In this document: positions 7,175 to 12,655 of the stretch, in pieces | Numbering within the stretch: the stretch's first letter is position 1 | Layout: every line of letters begins with the position of its first letter | Assembly (NCBI GenBank): GCA_046726955.1 | Contig: JBKPBQ010000166.1 | Location: 1 to 12,655, forward strand | Length of the DNA stretch: 12,655 bases | Source of the DNA: CAVPGH01 sp046726955 | GTDB taxonomy: Bacteria > Acidobacteriota > Vicinamibacteria > Fen-336 | Reading direction: 5' to 3' | Translations under genes and position numbers: made by a program | Notes under the pieces: generated by a model | Told to the model about the DNA's origin: nothing | The model's input: the letters and a program-made list of their open reading frames with translations, nothing else | Database searches by the model: none

Positions 7175-7795
7175 ATGGGGCTCGAAGCGACGTGCGAGGC
7201 GACGTTCGGCACGCGGCGGGGTGAGGGCAAGGCCCACCTCGAGCCGGAGCAGCTCGACTTCCGGGGGCCGTTCCGGCTCAAGATCCCGACGAAGGCCGTG
7301 AAGTCCGTCGACGCGAAGAGGGGCGAGCTCCGGGTCGAGTGGCCGGAGGGTGTCGCGACGTTCAGGCTCGGGTCCGCCGCGGAGGCCTGGGCCCTCAAGA
7401 TCCGCTATCCGCGCTCGCTCCTCGACAAGCTGGGGGTCAAGCCGGGCTCGAGAGTCGGCGTGCTCGGCGCGTTCGAGCCCTATTTCCTGGCCGATCTCGC
7501 CGGCCGCACGAGCGACGTCTCGACGGGCCGCGCGAAGAAGGAGTCGGACCTCCTCTTCGTGGCGATGAGCGCGAAGGGCGAGCTGGCCCGGCTGGCGTCC
7601 CTTCGAGAGAAGATCAAGCCGGAGGGCGGGATCTGGGTGGTGTGGCCGAAGGGGCGTAAAGAGTTCCGGGAGGACGACGTGCGGGCGACCGGGCCTTCGG
7701 TCGGCCTCGTGGACGTGAAGGTCGTCGCCTTCTCGGAGACGCTGAGCGCGCTCAAGATGGTGATCCCGGTGAAGCTCCGCGCAAAGAAGCGTTAG
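7175..7795 (+). CDS. Two-domain protein: N-terminal PH-like beta domain plus C-terminal DUF3052
   Basis: A 206-residue predicted cytosolic protein of unknown function. Residues ~1-77 are rich in short beta-strand segments (GKAHLEPEQLDFRG, FRLKIPTKAVKSV, GVATFRLGSAAEAWALKI) and resemble a small PH-like barrel. Residues ~80-206 match DUF3052: LDKLGVKPGSRVGVLG, a central SDLLFVAMSAKGELARL, then IKPEGGIWVVWPKG and VGLVDVKVVAFSETLSALKMVIPV. No enzyme motif, signal peptide or membrane span is seen. An in-frame GTG at 7142 would add 11 residues. I chose the ATG at 7175 because TAGAAT at 7158-7163 would place the transcript start just before it; neither start has a ribosome binding site. The gene stands alone between a reductase and a dehydrogenase gene, so context gives no clear clue. 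Family recognition is from memory of the sequence pattern. Confidence 0.75.
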   Translation: MGLEATCEATFGTRRGEGKAHLEPEQLDFRGPFRLKIPTKAVKSVDAKRGELRVEWPEGVATFRLGSAAEAWALKIRYPRSLLDKLGVKPGSRVGVLGAFEPYFLADLAGRTSDVSTGRAKKESDLLFVAMSAKGELARLASLREKIKPEGGIWVVWPKGRKEFREDDVRATGPSVGLVDVKVVAFSETLSALKMVIPVKLRAKKR

Positions 7796-7813
7796 GCACG
7801 ACGCATCCAAGTC

Positions 7814-7818
7814 GGGAG
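7814..7818 (+). promoter_or_regulatory. Ribosome binding site GGGAG for the dehydrogenase gene
   Basis: GGGAG lies nine bases before the ATG at 7828, a normal distance, and supports that start in a window where several genes lack any such site. Confidence 0.55.
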
Positions 7819-7827
7819 AGTCGATCC

Positions 7828-8709
7828 ATGGCTAATCCTCGCGTCGGTTTTGCAGGCCTCGGTCTCATGGGGAGCCGTATGGCCGCCAATCTCTTGAAGA
7901 AGGGATTCCCGCTCACGGTGTGGAATCGCACGCCGGAGCGGGCGAAGGAGCTCGCCGCGGACGGAGCGAAGGTCGCAAAGGCGCCGCGCGACCTCGCGGA
8001 GGCCTCGGACGTAGTCGTGGCCTGCGTGGCCGATCCGCCCGCGGTGGAGCGGCTCGTGTTCGCGCCGGACGGGATCCTCGGCGCGGTCAAGTCCGGCTTC
8101 CGCTACCTCGAGTGCTCGACCGTCGATCCCGGCACGACGCTGCGCGTCCAGAAGGCGCTCCGCGAGCGCGGCGGCGACGCGCTCGAGGCGCCCATGACCG
8201 GCTCCAGGAACGGCGCGGCGCAAGGGACGCTCCTCTTCATGACGGGCGGGCCGAAGGAAGTCCACGACGAGCTCATGCCCGTGATGATGGCCATGGGCAC
8301 GAAGGCCGTCTACTGCGGCGAGATGGGCCAGGGCTCGGTCACGAAGCTCATCGGCAACACCGTCATCTCGTTCATGCTCGAGGGCCTTTGTGAAGGCATC
8401 GTCGTCGGGCAGAAGGCCGGTCTCTCCATCCAGACGATCCTCGACGTGATCATGGGCGCCGGCTTCGCTTCGCCCTACTACACGTTCAAGGGCGCGGCCA
8501 TCGCGAAGCGCGACTTCGACCAGCACTTCTCGATCGACCTCCTGGTCAAGGACCAGACGCTGATGCTCGCGGAGGCGGCGTCGCGCAAGGTCGCGATGCC
8601 GGGCCTCGCCGCCATTCGCGAGGTCTGCCAGGCGGCGCGCGGGATGGGCTACGGGCAGGAGGACATCGCGGCCGTCGTGAAGGCGCTGGAGAAGATGGCG
8701 GGAAGCTGA
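7828..8709 (+). CDS. NAD(P)-dependent beta-hydroxyacid dehydrogenase (3-hydroxyisobutyrate dehydrogenase / glyoxylate reductase family)
   Basis: A 293-residue enzyme of the beta-hydroxyacid dehydrogenase family, which interconverts hydroxyacids and semialdehydes or ketoacids using NAD(P). The N-terminal Rossmann loop is VGFAGLGLMGSRMAANLL, followed by VWNRTPERAKEL; the Asn-Arg-Thr after the second strand is the arrangement usually linked to NADP preference. The substrate loop is APMTGSRNGAAQGTL, and the catalytic lysine motif is VTKLIGN, with Lys173 and Asn177. The length equals that of the family. SRNGAAQGTLLFMTGG fits the GLYR1/succinic-semialdehyde-reductase-like branch better than classical MmsB, so the substrate is open. 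The start has a GGGAG site nine bases upstream. Only six bases separate it from the rhamnosidase gene, in the same reading frame, so the two are likely one transcript, but a shared pathway is not evident. Confidence 0.9.
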   Translation: MANPRVGFAGLGLMGSRMAANLLKKGFPLTVWNRTPERAKELAADGAKVAKAPRDLAEASDVVVACVADPPAVERLVFAPDGILGAVKSGFRYLECSTVDPGTTLRVQKALRERGGDALEAPMTGSRNGAAQGTLLFMTGGPKEVHDELMPVMMAMGTKAVYCGEMGQGSVTKLIGNTVISFMLEGLCEGIVVGQKAGLSIQTILDVIMGAGFASPYYTFKGAAIAKRDFDQHFSIDLLVKDQTLMLAEAASRKVAMPGLAAIREVCQAARGMGYGQEDIAAVVKALEKMAGS

Positions 8710-8715
8710 GCATCG

Positions 8716-11442
8716 ATGCTCGCCCTCCTTCTCCTGGCCGCGCTCGAAACGATCCAGGTCGGGCATCTCCGGACGGAGTACAGGGAGAATCCGATCGGCG
8801 TCGATGCTCCGCAGCCTCGCCTCGCCTGGAAGCTCCAGTCCCCAGGCCGCGGAGTCGTGCAGTCGGCCTACGAAGTGCGGGTCGCGCGCAGCGAAAGCGC
8901 CGTTCGTGCCGGCCGCGAGCTCGTGTGGAGCTCCGGCCGCGTCGCCTCGGACCAGTCCACGCAAGTGCCGTACGGCGGTCCCGCGCTGCGCTCGCGGGAT
9001 CGCGTGTATTGGCAAGTGCGCGTCTGGGACGGGAAGGGCCGAGCTTCCGCCTGGAGCGAGCCGGCCTACTGGGAGATGGGCCTCCTGCAACCGTCCGACT
9101 GGCAGGCGAGCTGGATCGAGCCCGACCTCGGCGACGACGGATCGAAGCCGGGCCCAGCGCCGATGCTGCGGCGCGAGTTCAAGCTGGGCGGCGCCGTGGC
9201 CAGCGCCCGCGCCTACGTGACGAGCCACGGCCTCTACGAGATGCACCTGAACGGCCGCCGCGTCGGCGAGGACCTCTTCACGCCGGGGTGGACGAGCTAC
9301 AACAAGCGGCTCCAGTACCAGACCTACGACGTCACGTCTTTATTGAAGACGGGCGACAACGCGGTGGGTGTCGTCCTCGGCGACGGCTGGTACCGCGGCG
9401 AGCTGGCCTGGGAAGGTCGCCGCGCGTTGTACGGCAAGGCGCTCGGGCTCCTGTGCCAGATCGAGGTCCGCTACCAGGACGGTCGGAAGGAGATCGTCAC
9501 GACCGACGAGCGCTGGAAGGCCTCGACCGGGCCGATCCTGATGTCCGAGATCTACCACGGCGAGACCTACGACGCGCGTCTGGAGAAGGCGGGGTGGACG
9601 AGCGCCGGCTTCGACGAGGGGCAGTGGAAGGCGGTGACGAAGGGCGACTACCCCAAGGACATGCTCATCACGCCGGCAGGGCCGCCCGTGCGGCGCATCC
9701 AGGAGCTGAAGCCGGTCAAGGTCTTCAAGACTCCCGGCGGCGAGGTCGTCGCCGACCTCGGCCAGAACATGGTGGGCTGGGTCCGGCTGAAGGTGCAGGG
9801 GCCGCCGGGGACGACGGTCACCCTCCGCCACGCCGAGGTCCTCGACAAGGAAGGGAACTTCTACACGGCAAACCTCCGCAAGGCCAAAGCAACCGTCCAC
9901 TACACGCTGAAGGGCGGAGGAGTCGAGACCTTCGAGCCGCAATTCACGTTCTTCGGCTTCCGCTACGTGGCGGTGGACGGCTTCCCGGGCGAGGTCACGC
10001 CGGAGGCCCTCACCGGCGTCGTGATCCATTCCCAGATGGCTCCGACGGGCGAGTTCGAGACGTCCAAGCCGCTCGTGAACCAGCTCCAGCACAACATCGT
10101 CTGGGGACAGAAGGGCAACTTCCTCGACGTCCCCACGGACTGCCCGCAGCGCGACGAGCGTCTCGGGTGGACGGGCGACGCCGAGGTCTTCTTCCCGACC
10201 GCGGCCTACAACATGGACGTGGCGAGCTTCTTCACGAAGTGGCTGAAGGACGTGGCCGCCGACCAGCTGCCGAGCGGCGCCATCCCCCACGTCGTGCCGA
10301 ACGTGCTTCCGCAGTCCGGGGGGCGCGACCCCGCGGGCGCCGCGGGCTGGGCCGACGTGGCCACGATCATCCCCTGGAGCCTGTACCTCGCCTATGGGGA
10401 CGAGCGCGTGCTCGAGTCGCAGTACGACAGCATGACGAAGTGGGTGGCCTACCAGAAGACGAGAGCCGGCGACGACTACATCTGGGACGGCGACATCCAT
10501 TTCGGCGACTGGCTCGCCTTCGCCTCCGCGGGGATGGCCGCGAACGACTACCCGGGAGCGACCACGGGCAAGGACTTCATCGCCACCGCCTTCTTCGCGC
10601 GCTCGACCGACCTCCTGAGGCGGGCCGCGGTCGTCCTCGGAAAGGCGGATGACGCCGCCCGCTACGCCGACCAGCTCGCGAAGATCAAGGCCGCATTCCA
10701 GAGGGAGTTTGTGACCGGCGCGGCCCGGGTCGGGGAAGGCACCCAGACGGCGTACGCGCTGGCCCTGCAGTTCGACCTCCTGCCCGAGGAGATGCGGGCG
10801 ACGGCGGCGCGGCGTCTCGCCGAGGACGTGCGCCGGAGGAAGCACCTCACCACCGGATTCCTCGGGACGCCGCATCTCTGCCACGTGCTCAGCCGCTACG
10901 GCTACCTGGACGAGGCGTACCTGCTCCTCAACCGCGAGGACTACCCGTCGTGGCTCTACCCGGTGAAGCAGGGTGCGACCACGATCTGGGAGCGCTGGGA
11001 CGGCCAGAAGCCGGACGGGTCCTTCCAGACGACGGAGATGAACTCGTTCAACCACTACGCCTACGGCGCGATCGGCGACTGGATGTACCGGGTGATGGCC
11101 GGGATCGACGTCGACGAGGGAGCGCCCGGATACAAGCACATCCTCATCCAGCCGCGTCCCGGCGGCGGCTTCACGAGCGTGAAGGCCAGCCACGAGACGC
11201 CGTACGGGAAGGTCGCTTCCGCGTGGAGCCTGAACGGCGGCCGCTTCGAGCTCGCGGTCGAGGTTCCTCCCAACACGCGGGCCACCGTCCGTCTGCCCAA
11301 AGCGACCGTTGCGGCCGTCACCGAGTCGGGCAAAGCCCTCGCCGACGGCAACGGCGTCACGAGCCGGCGTCAGGACGGCGACGCGACAGTAGTGGAGATC
11401 GGCTCGGGCCAGTACCGGTTCGCGTACCCGATGGGGGAGTGA
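8716..11442 (+). CDS. Alpha-L-rhamnosidase, glycoside hydrolase family 78
   Basis: A 908-residue GH78 enzyme, an inverting hydrolase that removes terminal alpha-L-rhamnose from glycans or glycosides. Domains in order: hydrophobic segment ~1-14, perhaps a signal peptide but without basic residues; Ig/fibronectin-like domain ~20-120 (YRENPIGVDAPQPRLAWKLQ); jelly-roll rhamnosidase N domain ~150-320 (LYEMHLNGRRVGEDLFTPGW, VGVVLGDGWYRG); beta domain ~330-430 (VVADLGQNMVGWVRLKVQGP); (alpha/alpha)6 catalytic barrel ~440-790; C-terminal beta domain after it (GYKHILIQPRPGGGFTSVKAS). The catalytic signature is D475-CPQRDERLGWTGD488, and the proposed general base is Glu759 in TTIWERWDG. Length and order are those of full-size family members. 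The start is the first ATG after an in-frame TGA, six bases behind the dehydrogenase stop. It contains one TTA codon (9340-9342) and otherwise no TTA, CTA or TCA. Cell location (periplasm or outside) is inferred. Confidence 0.95.
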   Translation: MLALLLLAALETIQVGHLRTEYRENPIGVDAPQPRLAWKLQSPGRGVVQSAYEVRVARSESAVRAGRELVWSSGRVASDQSTQVPYGGPALRSRDRVYWQVRVWDGKGRASAWSEPAYWEMGLLQPSDWQASWIEPDLGDDGSKPGPAPMLRREFKLGGAVASARAYVTSHGLYEMHLNGRRVGEDLFTPGWTSYNKRLQYQTYDVTSLLKTGDNAVGVVLGDGWYRGELAWEGRRALYGKALGLLCQIEVRYQDGRKEIVTTDERWKASTGPILMSEIYHGETYDARLEKAGWTSAGFDEGQWKAVTKGDYPKDMLITPAGPPVRRIQELKPVKVFKTPGGEVVADLGQNMVGWVRLKVQGPPGTTVTLRHAEVLDKEGNFYTANLRKAKATVHYTLKGGGVETFEPQFTFFGFRYVAVDGFPGEVTPEALTGVVIHSQMAPTGEFETSKPLVNQLQHNIVWGQKGNFLDVPTDCPQRDERLGWTGDAEVFFPTAAYNMDVASFFTKWLKDVAADQLPSGAIPHVVPNVLPQSGGRDPAGAAGWADVATIIPWSLYLAYGDERVLESQYDSMTKWVAYQKTRAGDDYIWDGDIHFGDWLAFASAGMAANDYPGATTGKDFIATAFFARSTDLLRRAAVVLGKADDAARYADQLAKIKAAFQREFVTGAARVGEGTQTAYALALQFDLLPEEMRATAARRLAEDVRRRKHLTTGFLGTPHLCHVLSRYGYLDEAYLLLNREDYPSWLYPVKQGATTIWERWDGQKPDGSFQTTEMNSFNHYAYGAIGDWMYRVMAGIDVDEGAPGYKHILIQPRPGGGFTSVKASHETPYGKVASAWSLNGGRFELAVEVPPNTRATVRLPKATVAAVTESGKALADGNGVTSRRQDGDATVVEIGSGQYRFAYPMGE

Positions 11443-11517
11443 TCGCGGGGTCCTGACGACACTCCGCGCCGCCGAATCGGACCTCCCGCGGCGAGTCCGC
11501 ATGCGAACCTCTCCGCG

Positions 11518-12546
11518 ATGACCCCGGTGCTCACGATCGGACTGGCTGCCTTTCTCCTGGTTGTGCTCGCCTTCGCTATTGCGGTCGTGCGACGCCCGCC
11601 CGAGGCGGTAGCCCTGCTCGAGGTGGCGACTGGCCTCGAGCGCCTCCAGGCCGAGCTCGCCCAGGTCAGCCGGACCCAGGACGCCCTCCGCGTCGAGGTC
11701 CATCGCGGGCGGGAGGCGTCGCTCCGCGAGCTGGCCGAGGCCGCGCAGGGGATCCGAGGCGAGATCGGCCAGGCCCAGCGCGCCCTCGCCGAGGTGAAGG
11801 CGCTGGAGCAGGGGCGGGCCCGCCAGATGGACGTGGCCGCGGACAGCCTGAGGCGGATGGAGGCCGTGATCGCGGGGTCGGGGTCGCGCGGCGCCGCGGG
11901 AGAGAACGTGCTGCTGCGGGCGCTCGCCCAGCTTCCTCCCGACCTCTTGGAGCTCAACGTGGCCTTCGGGGCGAAGGTCGTGGAGTACGCGCTGCGCCTT
12001 CCCGGCGGGCGCTACCTGCCCATCGACAGCAAGTGGACGAGCGCCATCCCGCTCGCCCGCCTCGCCGAGGAGGACGACCCCGTCGAGCGCCGGCGGCTCG
12101 CCGACCAGATCGCGCGAGACGTGCGCGTCCGCGTGCGCGAGATGGCGAAGTACCTCGACCCCGAGCGGACGCACGCCCTCGCCCTCCTCGCCCTGCCCGA
12201 CGCGGTCTACCTCGCCGTGCCCGAGGTCCACGGCGAGGGATACCGCGACGGCGTGCTGCTCGTGCCGTACTCGCTGGCTCTGCCGTACCTGCTCGCGCTC
12301 TACCGGCTCGTCGTCCGCTTCGGCGACACGCCCGACGCCGAGTCCGTGGGGGCCCGGCTCGCGGGGCTCGAGGAGTCGCTGCGCCGGGCCGACGAGGAGA
12401 TCGAAGGGCGCCTCTCCCGCGGCCTCGTCCAGCTGGAGAACGCGCGCGACGCCCTGCGCACACACCTGGGCGGGGCGCGGCGGGTCGTCGAAGGAGCCCG
12501 CGAGGAGGCCGCGCCGCGTTTGACCGTCGGACGGGGGAGCCTTTAA
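11518..12546 (+). CDS. rmuC: RmuC-family protein (predicted membrane-anchored nuclease, DNA recombination)
   Basis: A 342-residue RmuC homologue, shorter than the ~475-residue E. coli protein. Residues ~4-25 form one N-terminal membrane helix (IGLAAFLLVVLAFAIAVV). Residues ~37-115 are a long charged region with Leu/Ala heptads, typical of the family's coiled coil. The conserved core then follows: SRGAAGENVLLRAL with Glu129, YALRLPGGRYLPIDSKW with Asp170-Ser-Lys172, and GVLLVPYSLALPYLLALYRLV. The Glu and Asp-x-Lys residues fit the PD-(D/E)XK-like nuclease fold proposed for RmuC. A second heptad region ends the protein. RmuC limits certain recombination and inversion events; its exact activity is unsettled. 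No ribosome binding site is visible before the ATG. A 75-bp gap separates it from the rhamnosidase gene, and an ispD promoter overlaps its stop. Confidence 0.88.
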   Translation: MTPVLTIGLAAFLLVVLAFAIAVVRRPPEAVALLEVATGLERLQAELAQVSRTQDALRVEVHRGREASLRELAEAAQGIRGEIGQAQRALAEVKALEQGRARQMDVAADSLRRMEAVIAGSGSRGAAGENVLLRALAQLPPDLLELNVAFGAKVVEYALRLPGGRYLPIDSKWTSAIPLARLAEEDDPVERRRLADQIARDVRVRVREMAKYLDPERTHALALLALPDAVYLAVPEVHGEGYRDGVLLVPYSLALPYLLALYRLVVRFGDTPDAESVGARLAGLEESLRRADEEIEGRLSRGLVQLENARDALRTHLGGARRVVEGAREEAAPRLTVGRGSL

Positions 12547-12547
12547 T
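12520..12547 (+). promoter_or_regulatory. Sigma70-like promoter overlapping the rmuC stop, reading into ispD
   Basis: TTGACC (12520-12525) and TTTAAT (12542-12547) each match the consensus -35 and -10 at five of six positions and are separated by 16 bp. This is the best two-box promoter in the window. Transcription would start near 12554, about 33 bases before the ispD ATG. The -10 includes the TAA stop of rmuC. Confidence 0.6.
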
Positions 12548-12557
12548 CTCGTCACGA

Positions 12558-12579
12558 CGCCCCGCCCCGCGGCGGGGCG
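12558..12579 (+). repeat. Strong GC hairpin in the ispD leader
   Basis: CGCCCCGCC (12558-12566) pairs perfectly with GGCGGGGCG (12571-12579) around the four-base loop CCGC, a 9-bp all-GC stem. CCTAATC follows, not a T-run, so it is a poor intrinsic terminator. If the promoter at 12520-12547 is used, the hairpin makes up most of the ispD 5' leader and ends seven bases before the ATG. It could also act as a Rho-assisted stop or processing site for rmuC. Confidence 0.6.
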
Positions 12580-12586
12580 CCTAATC

Positions 12587-12655
12587 ATGAACACCCTCGC
12601 CATCATCGTCGCCGCGGGGCGGGGAGAGCGCATGGGGGCCTCGCGGCCCAAGGCC
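12587..12655 (+). CDS. ispD: 2-C-methyl-D-erythritol 4-phosphate cytidylyltransferase (IspD), N-terminal fragment cut by window edge
   Basis: Only the first 23 codons are present. They read MNTLAIIVAAGRGERMGASR followed by PKA. This is the CTP-binding P-loop-like signature of IspD (AAGxGxRMG...PK), the enzyme that makes CDP-methylerythritol in the non-mevalonate isoprenoid pathway. The Arg in ERMG and the Lys in RPK are the conserved nucleotide-contacting residues. Other sugar-nucleotide transferases share part of the motif, so the call rests mainly on the GERMGASRPK string. An IspDF fusion cannot be excluded because the gene runs off the right edge. There is no ribosome binding site outside the hairpin that ends seven bases upstream. 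The two-box promoter at 12520-12547 probably drives it separately from rmuC. Confidence 0.82.
   Translation, partial: MNTLAIIVAAGRGERMGASRPKA

Noticed and set aside
7792..9246. A 484-codon minus-strand frame opposite the dehydrogenase and start of the rhamnosidase
   Set aside because: Same cause: it is in the codon-aligned antisense frame and stops at the first TTA outside the gene. No recognisable domain.
11443..11517. Candidate terminator hairpins after the rhamnosidase gene
   Set aside because: Two overlapping, mutually exclusive short stems exist (CGCCGC 11467-11472 with GCGGCG 11488-11493; CGGAC 11478-11482 with GTCCG 11495-11499), but loops are long and no T-run follows. Expected by chance at this GC content.
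9340..12651. A 1103-codon open frame on the minus strand across the rhamnosidase, rmuC and ispD genes
   Set aside because: Its codons are exactly opposite the sense codons of both forward genes, so it stays open simply because the sense strand avoids TTA, CTA and TCA. The product is low-complexity and rich in Arg, Glu, His and Val, matches no family I know, and crosses a gene boundary.
1..12655. Defence island, mobile element, CRISPR array, tRNA or other RNA gene
   Set aside because: No direct-repeat arrays, terminal inverted repeats, transposase or integrase motifs, or tRNA-like cloverleaf sequences were seen. The helicase-nuclease and nucleotidyltransferase are not accompanied by the partners that would make a known defence system.

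Overview
The window is a very GC-rich, densely packed chromosomal segment. All nine substantial genes, plus a tenth cut off at the right edge, are read on the + strand. Codon third positions are strongly G/C biased and several start codons lack a Shine-Dalgarno sequence. Together with a single-chain helicase-nuclease and a large GH78 rhamnosidase, this suggests a free-living soil or sediment bacterium. Acidobacteriota or a deltaproteobacteria-like lineage is a reasonable guess, but nothing here fixes the taxonomy. I see no transposase, integrase, CRISPR array, tRNA or rRNA, so this reads as ordinary core/accessory chromosome rather than an island.

Left block (2-5522): the 3' end of a PlsC-type acyltransferase (phospholipid synthesis), a PBP4-type D-Ala-D-Ala carboxypeptidase (DacB, periplasmic peptidoglycan remodelling), a free-standing B3/B4 domain protein related to the editing domain of PheRS beta, and a UvrD-family helicase fused to a PD-(D/E)XK nuclease with an AddB-like iron-sulfur cysteine pattern. 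PlsC/DacB and B3-B4/helicase each overlap by four bases (GTGA, ATGA), which implies translational coupling. A -10-like hexamer just upstream of the B3/B4 gene may give that pair its own promoter.

Middle block (5523-7795): three small single genes. They are a nucleotidyltransferase-fold protein with an intact Asp triad, a zinc-free quinone-oxidoreductase-type MDR enzyme, and a two-domain protein ending in a DUF3052 domain. The last two have a TAGNNT hexamer 6-11 nt before the start codon and no ribosome binding site, which fits leaderless or nearly leaderless transcripts.

Right block (7828-12655): a 3-hydroxyisobutyrate-dehydrogenase-family NAD(P)-dependent reductase followed after 6 nt by a 908-residue alpha-L-rhamnosidase, probably co-transcribed; then a short RmuC-family protein; then the first 23 codons of IspD (isoprenoid MEP pathway). 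A good sigma70-like promoter overlaps the rmuC stop codon and would produce an ispD mRNA whose short leader is mostly one strong GC hairpin.

I did not find a convincing undescribed multi-gene system. The items most worth a second look are the single-chain Fe-S helicase-nuclease coupled to a B3/B4 protein, the hairpin leader of ispD, the run of leaderless starts, and the orphan nucleotidyltransferase.
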